64,000 bases of DNA from Acetatifactor muris (GTDB lineage Bacteria > Bacillota > Clostridia > Lachnospirales > Lachnospiraceae): the NCBI GenBank assembly GCA_023663635.1, contig JAMPHD010000003.1, positions 62,001 to 126,000 on the forward strand, read 5' to 3'. The translations under genes and the position numbers were made by a program. Of this stretch, positions 54,273-62,357 are shown piece after piece (within the stretch, counting starts at the first letter, position 1; each line of letters starts with the position of its first letter). Below the pieces are notes generated by a model. That model did not search any database. It saw only the letters and a list, made by a program, of their open reading frames with translations, and was not told where the DNA came from.

Positions 54273-55264
54273 TATCCGTCATCCTCTTTTCCGTTCAATA
54301 TATTCGTGATCCACTCACTGTACTGCTCCCGCGTCCGCTCGGGGGACACAATCCGGGCCTCCGGTCCGATTCCCGCCAGCCAACCGAAAAACTGTCCGCT
54401 GACGGCCACTTTGGCGCGGATGCGAAAGCTCTCGTCCTCCATGGGACGGATGTCCGCATCCTTTCCGAACCGGTCAAGCACCACCCCGACCAGACGGTTG
54501 GGAAAACGCATGGTCACGGTCTCCTCCTCACCGCCATACATTCCAAAAGTGCGGTTGGTATAGTCCGCCAGATCCAATCTTTCAAATTGCGCAAGACCCT
54601 CCCTCTTGTCCGGAAGTACTTCCACACTGCCCATCTTGTCCACACGGTAGTGTTTCAAAATGCCGTCCTTCGCGTCATAGGCCGCCAGATAATAGTTCTC
54701 ATCCCGCCAGATCAGCGCCCAAGGGCTTACCTTGCGCCGCTCTCCCTTGGGGACGAGTTTCTTTTGCAGATTCCACTCCAAATAGGTGAAACCGATCTGC
54801 CGGTCCTCCTGAATGGCCCTGTGTATATAGTCGATGTTATAATAAATACTCTCGTTTTCCGCCTTGATGCGGCCGGCCACATAGACCTGCCGCTGAAGCT
54901 GTCCCGCCTCATGTTTGCCGGCCATCTTCTCCAATTTTCCGATCAGTTCCCTTGACTTCTTGGGAGTGATAAAACGCGAAGACTGCACCACATCCACCAA
55001 CAGCTTTAATTCCGCAAGCTCAAACTTGCGATCCGCCATATAGTATCCCCCGCCCCTGCGGTTGGATACCTGTATGATATCATAGCCGAAATCCACAAGC
55101 CCCGCAATATCGCTGTAGATAGTCTTGCGCTCACAGGAGATTCCCTCCGCGCTCAAGCGGCTGATGATCTCCGCCGTGGACATGGGATGCTCCTCGTCAG
55201 TGTGTTCCTCCAACATCTGCAGTATATACAATATTTTTAATTTCTGCCCTTCCGATCTTGCCAT
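54272..55264 (-). CDS. WYL-domain transcriptional regulator
   Basis: 330 residues with an N-terminal winged helix-turn-helix (KILYILQMLEEHTDEEHPMS, then ISCERKTIYSDI as the recognition helix, about residues 8-60) and a WYL domain from about 140, with SPWALIWRDENYYLAAYD in place of the W-Y-L triad. A C-terminal WCX-like extension ends the protein. WYL domains sense ligands, often nucleic acids or nucleotides, but the target here is unknown. The ATG at 55264 lies in a three-copy repeat of its own start region. It is co-translated with the aminotransferase. Confidence 0.9.
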   Translation of the reverse strand: MARSEGQKLKILYILQMLEEHTDEEHPMSTAEIISRLSAEGISCERKTIYSDIAGLVDFGYDIIQVSNRRGGGYYMADRKFELAELKLLVDVVQSSRFITPKKSRELIGKLEKMAGKHEAGQLQRQVYVAGRIKAENESIYYNIDYIHRAIQEDRQIGFTYLEWNLQKKLVPKGERRKVSPWALIWRDENYYLAAYDAKDGILKHYRVDKMGSVEVLPDKREGLAQFERLDLADYTNRTFGMYGGEEETVTMRFPNRLVGVVLDRFGKDADIRPMEDESFRIRAKVAVSGQFFGWLAGIGPEARIVSPERTREQYSEWITNILNGKEDDG

Positions 55265-55324
55265 GCCCGCACCTTTCGTCCGCCATGCCGAGCTTTTCGT
55301 CCGCCATGCCCGCGCCTCTCGCCC
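55260..55324. repeat. Tandem repeat covering the WYL gene start region
   Basis: Three units of 22, 21 and 22 bases begin GCCATGCC and end TCGTCC or TCGCCC (55260-55281, 55282-55302, 55303-55324), with a partial fourth. On the minus strand each unit ends in a GAAAGG- or GAGAGG-like site and GGCATGGC, duplicating the ribosome binding site and ATG out of frame. Confidence 0.75.
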
Positions 55325-55339
55325 GCCGTCCCCGCGGCA

Positions 55340-56080
55340 TCACAATACGGTATCCGTCCCCAACACCGCAAACACATCTTCCAGGCGACTGATCTCATGG
55401 TCGGGCCTGTATCTCTCATAATCTTCTCTCACGGAGGGATCCGTGTCAAGGATATCATCCGGTCGATACCAACAGGTGGGGATCCCGCACAGAAACCCGC
55501 CCTTGATGTCACTGGTGAGGGAATCTCCCACGATCAAAAGTCTCGACTTATCCGGCACATATCCCTCCCGTGCCATGGAGTCCAGACAATACTCAAAGAA
55601 TCCTCTCTGCGGCTTGGGCGTCCCGATCTGCTCCGAGATAAAGACTCCATCCATCAGATCGTACAGTCCGGCGAGCTTTAATTTATTCTCCTGTGTCCGG
55701 GTGACGCCGTTAGTGATCACATACTGGCGCACTTTACCGTGGAGCTCCCTGCAGATCTCCAAAGAATTCTCCATATAACGATAAGTGTTTCCAAGCCCCT
55801 CCTGATACTCCCCACAGAAGGCCTCCACATCCACATTCTCTATGCGGTACTGCGCGAACAGATCCGCAAAACGGCCCGTGAGGAGCTGCTGTTTGGTGAC
55901 CTCTCCCAACTCCAACCGTCTCCACCAGCCGTCATTGATCTCCCGGTAGCGCTCCTGCATCTCCTCCGTGATCTCACGTCCGATGCTTTGAAAACACTTG
56001 GCAATGGTCAGCCGCTGCGCATAGACAAAATCCAGTAAGGTGCCGTCCACATCCCACAATACGGCATCAAACCGGCCCAT
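55340..56080 (-). CDS. HAD-superfamily hydrolase, YjjG-like noncanonical nucleotidase
   Basis: Haloacid-dehalogenase-type phosphatase of 246 residues. Motif I is LWDVDGTLLDF at residues 8-18 with the nucleophilic Asp, motif II YVITNGVTRTQ near 110, the Lys of GTPKPQRGFF near 148 and motif IV LLIVGDSLTSDIKGG near 177. The fit is best with the YjjG group, which removes phosphate from nucleoside monophosphates. The ATG at 56080 agrees with family N-termini and overlaps the end of the small membrane protein gene by 14 bases. Confidence 0.88.
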   Translation of the reverse strand: MGRFDAVLWDVDGTLLDFVYAQRLTIAKCFQSIGREITEEMQERYREINDGWWRRLELGEVTKQQLLTGRFADLFAQYRIENVDVEAFCGEYQEGLGNTYRYMENSLEICRELHGKVRQYVITNGVTRTQENKLKLAGLYDLMDGVFISEQIGTPKPQRGFFEYCLDSMAREGYVPDKSRLLIVGDSLTSDIKGGFLCGIPTCWYRPDDILDTDPSVREDYERYRPDHEISRLEDVFAVLGTDTVL

Positions 56081-56219
56081 TATCCGCACTTCCCAATTGT
56101 TCCTTCTTGGCATTGGAACTCTTTCTCAAAGTGATCCCCAAAAAGACCGCCGCTCCCCCCGCTGCCACAAAGATCAGCAGCAAAAGCGCATATGATACCA
56201 AACTGTTTACGAATCCCAT
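56067..56219 (-). CDS. Single-span membrane microprotein, 50 residues
   Basis: Short open frame starting MGFVNSLVSYALLLLIFVAA, followed by a glycine-alanine rich stretch and LGITLRKSSNAKKEQ, then a polar tail ending DNGPV. It has one clear membrane span (about residues 7-30) and a basic cytoplasmic flank. The ATG at 56219 has AAAGGAG at good distance, and a consensus promoter lies 46 bases upstream. It overlaps the HAD gene, suggesting co-translation. Similar small proteins occur near such HAD genes in Lachnospiraceae as I recall, but no function is known. Confidence 0.72.
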   Translation of the reverse strand: MGFVNSLVSYALLLLIFVAAGGAAVFLGITLRKSSNAKKEQLGSADNGPV

Positions 56220-56264
56220 ATTCCCGCTCCTTTCCGGCGACGGACGCCGTCAAAATCTGTAATC

Positions 56265-56293
56265 AGTATAAATCTTTTGAGGAAAGCCGTCAA
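56265..56293 (-). promoter_or_regulatory. Promoter of the microprotein-HAD(-WYL-aminotransferase) genes
   Basis: TTGACG and TATACT with a 17-base spacer on the minus strand. The next 90 bases to the MutS-like gene hold only GC-rich repeats of AAGCCCGCCCGCTC and no clear terminator. Confidence 0.7.
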
Positions 56294-56384
56294 GCCCGCC
56301 CGCTCAGTCTCCCGCCAAAAGCCCGCCCGCTCCCGGCGGCGCAACAGTCGCTCACTCTGCCGCCGGCGCGGCCCGCTTAAACGC

Positions 56385-58067
56385 CTACTGCCACATGCCG
56401 CTCTCCAAAAATTTTTGCGCGCTCTCCATGGCCTGTCCGGTGACCTCCGGCGCGTAGCCCATCATCTCCAGAAGCCTGATGGCGTTTCGGGTGGTCGCCT
56501 TTCCCTCAAGCAGCCGATATTCAAAGGAGATATCGCCGTCTTTGATCTCCTCCTCAAAGTGATAGTTGTCATATTCCTCCCGCAGCAGATCCGTGAGTTC
56601 AATGTCATGGGTCGCCGCAAAGCAGAGCACTCCCTCTCCCGTGAGACTCTTAAGGATCTGCGTGGACGCCGCGATGCGCTCCACCGTATTGGTCCCCCGC
56701 AGCACCTCGTCCACAAAACAGAGAACCCGCTGCCCTCTGCCCACCGCGTCCAAAATGCGCTTTAGCGACTTGATCTCCACGATATAGTAACTCTCCCCGC
56801 TCTCTATGTCATCCCTGAGAGCCATGGAGGAATATACATCACAGAAAGAGGCCCTGTATCCCTCCGCCGCGCAGGTGTGTATGGTCTGTGCCAGAATGAC
56901 GTTGATCGCCGCCATTTTTAAAAAAGTGGATTTGCCCGACGCGTTGGATCCGGTGAGCAGAACGCCCCGTCCGGCGCGGATACTGTTTTTTACGGGATGC
57001 TCCAGGAGGGGATGATACCCTCCCGTGATCTCCACCCGAAGGCTCTCCTCCGCAAATTCGGGCACGCACCAACCATTCTTTAACGAGGCCCTGAAAGCGC
57101 ATACGGAGATCGCGGCCTCCAGACCGCCCGCCAACGTGATCAGTTCATCCGTCTCCCTCAGATGCGTTCTGAGTTCATGCAGCATTTTGTTAAAGATGAT
57201 CAGGTCCACATGAAGGATCATCCGCACATAATCCATGATGACTTCCAGGGGATTGCCGGAGGTACGGCTGTCGCTTGCGGTGAACACCCAAAAGGATCCC
57301 CTGCGGATGCCCCGCAGATCGCGGATGCACTCCCGCATCCTCTCAAGCTCCCTCTCACAGACCGGAATCTCTATCCCGCAGATCTTTTCACATACGGTTA
57401 TCAGCCGCATCACATAGGCAAAGCTTGTGATATAGGGTTCTATCTCCCGCTTGTCCTTAAAATAGCTGACGATCTGATACACCCCCAGAACCGCGATGCC
57501 AAGCAGAGACATGCTCAGCTTAAAAGGCGCCAGAACCAACAGCGGGATATACAGCCCGTTCAGGACATGGTATTTTACATTGCTGCGATGTCCCAGAGCA
57601 TCCAGATTCTCAATGTATTCATACAGGGAATACTTGCCCGTATAGCCCAATTCGCTCATGAGAAACTGAACCCGCACACGCTCATCCGCATGTGCGTCAA
57701 ACCATGCGGCCAACTCCTCAAAATGCGCAAGCTCCTCCCGCTCCCGAGAGGCCCTGCGCAACAGATAGTACAGGTATTCCTCCCCCGTGGCGGAGTGCGT
57801 GTAGTTCATGCGGCGGAACACATCCTCCATGTTCAGATCATTCCATGTGATATCATCCGTCACGCGCCCTTCTTCCCGGTGTCTCAGATAATACCCGGGA
57901 ATGTGGGCACTGTTCTCAGGCGTGTACTTTCGCTCCGGCGGCATACCGAAATTGTCATACAGCGAACGTATGAACGCTTTTTTTCTCTTTTCCGCCGACA
58001 CGGCCTCCCGAATGAACACGATCAGTACAAAGAGGACCAGCGCCGCCACCAAGATCAGATATTCCAT
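56385..58067 (-). CDS. Membrane-anchored MutS-domain ATPase
   Basis: A 560-residue protein that combines membrane segments with a MutS domain V ATPase. The first span is at residues 3-21 (LILVAALVLFVLIVFI) and a hydrophobic hairpin lies about 170-200. The ATPase has Walker A GSNASGKSTFLKM near 378, VYSSMALRDDIESGESYY, LCFVDEVLRGTNTVERI (Walker B and signature) and FAATHDIEL with the switch His. It lacks the mismatch-binding N-terminal domain, so is not a repair MutS. Function of this subgroup is unknown to me. It stands alone between the microprotein and purine genes, with GGGGGA before the ATG. Confidence 0.88.
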   Translation of the reverse strand: MEYLILVAALVLFVLIVFIREAVSAEKRKKAFIRSLYDNFGMPPERKYTPENSAHIPGYYLRHREEGRVTDDITWNDLNMEDVFRRMNYTHSATGEEYLYYLLRRASREREELAHFEELAAWFDAHADERVRVQFLMSELGYTGKYSLYEYIENLDALGHRSNVKYHVLNGLYIPLLVLAPFKLSMSLLGIAVLGVYQIVSYFKDKREIEPYITSFAYVMRLITVCEKICGIEIPVCERELERMRECIRDLRGIRRGSFWVFTASDSRTSGNPLEVIMDYVRMILHVDLIIFNKMLHELRTHLRETDELITLAGGLEAAISVCAFRASLKNGWCVPEFAEESLRVEITGGYHPLLEHPVKNSIRAGRGVLLTGSNASGKSTFLKMAAINVILAQTIHTCAAEGYRASFCDVYSSMALRDDIESGESYYIVEIKSLKRILDAVGRGQRVLCFVDEVLRGTNTVERIAASTQILKSLTGEGVLCFAATHDIELTDLLREEYDNYHFEEEIKDGDISFEYRLLEGKATTRNAIRLLEMMGYAPEVTGQAMESAQKFLESGMWQ

Positions 58068-58113
58068 ATTAATCCCCCGATTGAAAAATAGGCTATCAAG
58101 CTTATTTTTGAAT

Positions 58114-59541
58114 CTATGCGACCAGGAAGAACTTCACAAGGAAGATCGCGGAGAGCACATAGGTGAGCGCGGACACATCCTTTGCCTTCCCGGTGAAGAG
58201 CTTAATGACAGTGTAGGCGATCAGACCCAGGCCGATGGCATGTCCGATGGATCCGGACACGGGCATGGCGATCAGCATCAGTGCCACGGGAACGGACTGA
58301 CAGATATCGGTAAAATCAATATTCTTCAATCCGGTGATCATCAGCACACCCACATAGATCAGAGCGGAGGAAGTCGCCGCTGCCGGAATGATGGCCGCAA
58401 CAGGCGCCAAAAACGTACATGCCAGGAACAGAACGCCCGTGGTCAGCGCCGTAAGTCCCGTGCGGCCGCCCGCCTCCACGCCTGACGCGGACTCAATAAA
58501 GGTAGTGACGGTGGATGTACCCGTGGCGGATCCCACCACGGTGCCCACGGCATCCGCCATGAGCGCCTGTTTCATGCGGGGCATTTTGCCGTCCTTGTCC
58601 AACATGCCCGCGCGGCTGGCAGTGCCCACCAGAGTGCCGATGGTGTCAAACATATCGATGATACAGAAAGTCACGATCAGAGTGATCACGGTAAACCAAC
58701 CGATCTTCGCGAAACCCGCGAAGTTGAACTTGAACAGCGTGGTGGCAGCCATGTCCGCGACAGGGGGCAAAAAGGACGCTCCCGCAAGGCTCTCAAAGGG
58801 ATTTGCGCCCAAGAACAGCGCCTCTCCCGCCCAATATACCACACTGGCCACCAACATGCCGATGATCACGGCAGCCTTGATCCCCTTCTGCGCCAGGATC
58901 ACAATGACGAACAGACCGATGAACATGGTGATGACCGTGAGCACCATGGCGGAGTAACCGCTGCCCATTCCCGTCTTGGCCACACTCGGGGTCAGCGCTC
59001 CGAAGAAATCACCCATGGCATAGAACGGTCCGCCCGTCTCGGAATAGATGCCCGCGTTGGAGCCGAAACCGATATTCATGAGCATCAGACCGATGGCCGG
59101 GGCAATACCCAACCTGACTCCCATGGGAATCGCCTCCACGATCTTCTCTCGCACGTTCAAAAGGGACAGCGCCAGAAAGATCAGACCCTCGATGAGGATG
59201 ATGCACAGAGCCGCCTGAAAGGACGCCAGATACGTCATACCTGTCAGCGCCACGATATTGGTGACCACCACGGCAAAGAAACTGTTTAACCCCATGCCGG
59301 GCGCCATGCCAAAGGGCTTGTTGGCCGCGAAGGCCATCACGAACATTCCCACCGCCGAGGCGACACAGGTGGCCAAGAAAACGCCGTTCCACAGATCCAT
59401 GCCCTCCGCGCCGAAACCGGTCAAAAGATTGGGATTCAGGGCGATGATATAGGCCATCGTCATGAAAGTGGTGAGACCGGCAATGATCTCTGTCTTCACA
59501 TTTGTGCCGTTCTCCTTGAGATGAAACAATTTTTCTAACAT
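58114..59541 (-). CDS. NCS2-family purine permease (guanine/hypoxanthine, PbuG/AzgA-like)
   Basis: Membrane permease of 475 residues and about twelve spans that imports purine bases. The AzgA/PbuG subgroup is indicated by KTEIIAGLTTFMTMAYIIAL at the N-terminus, FGMAPGMGLNSFFA, and ATGTSTVTTFIESASGVEAGGRTG-region motifs (only part shown in a run). The ATG at 59541 has GGGAGG before it. It ends a salvage operon with punA, cdd and an amidohydrolase. No purine riboswitch was seen. Substrate choice among guanine, hypoxanthine and adenine is not decidable. Confidence 0.92.
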   Translation of the reverse strand: MLEKLFHLKENGTNVKTEIIAGLTTFMTMAYIIALNPNLLTGFGAEGMDLWNGVFLATCVASAVGMFVMAFAANKPFGMAPGMGLNSFFAVVVTNIVALTGMTYLASFQAALCIILIEGLIFLALSLLNVREKIVEAIPMGVRLGIAPAIGLMLMNIGFGSNAGIYSETGGPFYAMGDFFGALTPSVAKTGMGSGYSAMVLTVITMFIGLFVIVILAQKGIKAAVIIGMLVASVVYWAGEALFLGANPFESLAGASFLPPVADMAATTLFKFNFAGFAKIGWFTVITLIVTFCIIDMFDTIGTLVGTASRAGMLDKDGKMPRMKQALMADAVGTVVGSATGTSTVTTFIESASGVEAGGRTGLTALTTGVLFLACTFLAPVAAIIPAAATSSALIYVGVLMITGLKNIDFTDICQSVPVALMLIAMPVSGSIGHAIGLGLIAYTVIKLFTGKAKDVSALTYVLSAIFLVKFFLVA

Positions 59542-59591
59542 GGAAAACCTCCCTGCTGCGACTATATTGTATTTTGGGAGCGCCATCGGCC

Positions 59592-59617
59592 CGGATTCCG
59601 GCGCAGCGCGGAATCCG
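59592..59617. other. Hairpin between the amidohydrolase and permease genes
   Basis: CGGATTCC and GGAATCCG form an 8-bp stem around a self-complementary GCGC-A-GCGC. No T run follows on either strand, so it is more likely an mRNA stability or attenuation element than a terminator. Confidence 0.5.
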
Positions 59618-59628
59618 CGGGTATTCCC

Positions 59629-60933
59629 CTACTCCGATAACATTCTCTTTAGAATGGTATTGCACTTTTGATAAATACGTTCCGGATCTTCCCCCACATT
59701 GTAGGCTCCGTCCTTGTAGAGGATCCGGCCGTTGATCATGGTCATCTTCACATTGGCCTTGCTGCCGCTGTAGACCAGATTGCCAACGATATTGTGTATG
59801 GGCTGCATGTTGGGCTGATGCAGATCGATCAGCGTCAGATCCGCGTATTTACCCTTTGCCAACGTGTCCGCCCGGTTTAAGCGCATGGCCTTGGCTCCAT
59901 GCACCGTTGCCATGCGCAGCACACGCTCCGCGTTCAGGCTTGCCGCATCGGACTCCCTCACCTTGCTGAGCCCTGCCGCCAGGAACATCTCCCGGAACAT
60001 GTCAAGACAATTGTTGCCGGCAGGACCGTCCGTGCCGATGGCAACGGGAATCCTGCGCCGCTCAAACTCCGCGATCGGCGCGATGCCGCTGGCCAGTTTC
60101 AGATTGGCCGCGGGATTGGTGACGACATGAACCCGTCTCATCCTGAGCAGATCCATATCCTGCGGCGTCATGTGTACACAGTGAAAACCGCCGCCCCCGT
60201 ATTCAAAAAGCCCTAATGAATCCAAGAACATCGTGGGCGTCATGCCGTATCTGTCCTTGCACTCCTGCACCTCCCGCTCGGTCTCCGCCAGATGCGTGTA
60301 GACAGGGGCGTGATGCATATGCGCCAGGTCCGACACCCTGCACAGAAGCTCCTTGGAACAGGTGTATTCCGCGTGAAATCCCAACTGATAGCTGATCAGC
60401 GAATGTCTCCGATTCCACTTCACATATTCCTCCTCCACCTGTTCCGGCGAGGAGACAAAATCGTTCAGCCCGGGAACCAACACGCAGCGCATCCCCATGT
60501 CCAGACAGGCCTCCGCCACAGCGCCCGGATTGACGTACATGTCAAAGATCGCCGTGATGCCGCTGCTCAGATACTCCAACACGGCCAGCCTTGTAAACTC
60601 ATAGATATCCTCAGCCGTCAGCTTGGCCTCCATGGGAAAAATTTTCTCATGCAGCCATCTGTCCAACGGCAGATCATCCGCATAGGATCTCAGAAAAGTC
60701 ATCGCCGAGTGCGTGTGGGCATCCTTAAAACCGGGCATCAGCAGATTGCCCCCGCAGTCGATCTGAATATCCCAATTAATTCTGGGAACCTCCGCCGGGT
60801 TCCACTCCGCCTCCAATTCCTCCTTTGTCGCCACATAGGCGATCTTCTCGTTTTTGACCCACACCTCGCCCTCAAAAGCGGGCCTGTTCTTCTCCATGGT
60901 AAGAATCACGGCATGATACAGTCGAATATTCAT
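59629..60933 (-). CDS. Amidohydrolase of the SsnA/MtaD deaminase group
   Basis: Metal-dependent hydrolase of 434 residues. The HxH metal site reads PGFKDAHTHSAMTFLR near residue 70, followed by GFHAEYTCS near 195, THLAETEREV near 225 and TDGPAGNNCLDMF near 310. It resembles 5-methylthioadenosine/S-adenosylhomocysteine deaminases and guanine deaminase-like enzymes. The neighbours punA and cdd support a base or nucleoside deaminase role, but the substrate is open. The start overlaps the cdd stop (ATGA). Confidence 0.88.
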   Translation of the reverse strand: MNIRLYHAVILTMEKNRPAFEGEVWVKNEKIAYVATKEELEAEWNPAEVPRINWDIQIDCGGNLLMPGFKDAHTHSAMTFLRSYADDLPLDRWLHEKIFPMEAKLTAEDIYEFTRLAVLEYLSSGITAIFDMYVNPGAVAEACLDMGMRCVLVPGLNDFVSSPEQVEEEYVKWNRRHSLISYQLGFHAEYTCSKELLCRVSDLAHMHHAPVYTHLAETEREVQECKDRYGMTPTMFLDSLGLFEYGGGGFHCVHMTPQDMDLLRMRRVHVVTNPAANLKLASGIAPIAEFERRRIPVAIGTDGPAGNNCLDMFREMFLAAGLSKVRESDAASLNAERVLRMATVHGAKAMRLNRADTLAKGKYADLTLIDLHQPNMQPIHNIVGNLVYSGSKANVKMTMINGRILYKDGAYNVGEDPERIYQKCNTILKRMLSE

Positions 60934-61349
60934 TGTATGGATTGTCCTCCAAATCCACAGGGTAGCATCTCCGAGAGAGTATACTCCCTGTAATCTTCTT
61001 TATTTTTGACCACCAAAATCTCAAAATCCGCCCCGCAAAACTCCTGCATCACCTGTCTGCAGATCCCGCAGGGATATGCGTAATCGTTAGGTTGGCAGCC
61101 CTCCATGCCCCCGGCTATGGCGATGGCCTTAAAATTGCGGACGCCCTCGCTCACCGCCTTGAAGATCGCCGTCCTCTCCGCGCAGTTGGCGGCTCCAAAG
61201 GAGGCATTCTCCACATTACAGCCCCGGTAGATCCTGCCGTCCTCCGTCAAAAGCGCCGCTCCCACCGTGTAGCGGGAATAGGGCGCATAGGCCGTCTCTC
61301 TGGCCCTAAGGGCTTCCTCCGCCAATTGCTCCCTCTCTTTTTCGGTCAT
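60930..61349 (-). CDS. cdd: Cytidine deaminase
   Basis: Converts cytidine and deoxycytidine to uridine and deoxyuridine. The zinc site is built from CNVENASFGAANCAERTAIF (Cys and catalytic Glu) and YPCGICRQVMQEF (two Cys), the tetrameric small-subunit type. 139 residues, normal length. It overlaps punA by four bases at its start and the amidohydrolase by four at its end, so all three are co-translated. Confidence 0.96.
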   Translation of the reverse strand: MTEKEREQLAEEALRARETAYAPYSRYTVGAALLTEDGRIYRGCNVENASFGAANCAERTAIFKAVSEGVRNFKAIAIAGGMEGCQPNDYAYPCGICRQVMQEFCGADFEILVVKNKEDYREYTLSEMLPCGFGGQSIQ

Positions 61350-62173
61350 AAACGTTTCACAGCCTCCGTCACCAACTTGGCAAATCGCGGCGCCGCCAGA
61401 TCCGCGGCCTCCTGTACCTCTTTATGGTTTAAGGGCGTCTCCGACATGCCGGCCGCAAGATTACTGATGCAGGAGATCCCACAGACCTTCATGCCGCAGT
61501 GATTGGCGGCGATGGCCTCCACCGCGGTGCTCATTCCCACCGCGTCACAGCCCAGTGTCCGCAACATCCGCACCTCCGCCGGCGTCTCATAGGACGGTCC
61601 CGTCATTTGGGCATACACGCCCTCCTGCAGATAAATGCCGTTGTCCGCCGCCGTTTTTCTGATGATCTGCTGCAATTCCCTGTTGTATACCGCACTCATA
61701 TCCGGGAATCTCGTCCCCAATTCCGGTATATTGGCGCCGATCAGCGGATTGGGCGCAAAGGCCGCTATGTGATCCCGGATCAGCATCAGATCCCCCGCGT
61801 GGAAAGAAGTGTTCACCCCTCCCGCCGCATTGGTGAGAAACAAAATCTCCGCTCCCAACATTTTCATCAGGCGACAGGGCAGCACCACGTCAGAGATCGG
61901 ATAGCCCTCATAGTAATGCACTCTGCCCTTCATGCAGACCACGGGCACATCCTCAATATAGCCAAAAATAAATTTCCCCGCGTGTCCGGGGACCGTGGAC
62001 ACCGGAAACCCTTCGATCTCCCCGTAGGGAATCTCCTGCTCCACTCGGATCCGGGCCGCGTAATCTCCCAGGCCGGAGCCCAACACAATGGCTGTCCTCG
62101 GCACAAAATCCGTCTTCGCCCGCACGGCGCTCACACAGCGCGTCAGTTTCTCATAAACAGCATTCTCACCCAT
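61346..62173 (-). CDS. punA: Purine-nucleoside phosphorylase (trimeric PNP)
   Basis: Phosphorolysis of inosine, guanosine or their deoxy forms to the base and ribose 1-phosphate. The family signatures are present: IVLGSGLGDYA near residue 30, VPGHAGKF, GRVHYYEGY near 85 and LTNAAGGVN near 115, with Asn in SCISNLAAGM near 240. 275 residues fits the trimeric class. It is the first gene of the salvage operon behind a consensus promoter. Confidence 0.95.
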   Translation of the reverse strand: MGENAVYEKLTRCVSAVRAKTDFVPRTAIVLGSGLGDYAARIRVEQEIPYGEIEGFPVSTVPGHAGKFIFGYIEDVPVVCMKGRVHYYEGYPISDVVLPCRLMKMLGAEILFLTNAAGGVNTSFHAGDLMLIRDHIAAFAPNPLIGANIPELGTRFPDMSAVYNRELQQIIRKTAADNGIYLQEGVYAQMTGPSYETPAEVRMLRTLGCDAVGMSTAVEAIAANHCGMKVCGISCISNLAAGMSETPLNHKEVQEAADLAAPRFAKLVTEAVKRL

Positions 62174-62196
62174 ATCCGGCCCTCCCTATTGTTCCC

Positions 62197-62225
62197 ATTA
62201 TACAGAATTTGTATATAAAAAGCAA
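62197..62225 (-). promoter_or_regulatory. Promoter of the punA-cdd-amidohydrolase-permease operon
   Basis: TTGCTT and a perfect TATAAT with 17 bases between them on the minus strand, 24 bases before punA. Confidence 0.75.
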
Positions 62226-62310
62226 TTCTTACCGCAATTTTCATGCCGGATTTTGACATTGCCATATTCCGCTTTATTCTCGGAAAGCAATTCAGACCCT
62301 GACTGTCGCA

Positions 62311-62340
62311 AGCAAAAGGAGCCGTCCCGGACAGCTCCTT
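62311..62340 (-). terminator. Intrinsic terminator after spoIVA
   Basis: AAGGAGC and GCTCCTT form a 7-bp stem with inner GTCC/GGAC pairing, followed by TTTTGCTTG on the minus strand. It lies 18 bases after the spoIVA stop. Confidence 0.8.
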
Positions 62341-62357
62341 AAACCAATTCTCATATA

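Noticed and set aside
59542..59628. Purine riboswitch upstream of the NCS2 permease
   Set aside because: The gap is under 90 bases, has one hairpin, and shows none of the three-way junction pattern or conserved loop bases.
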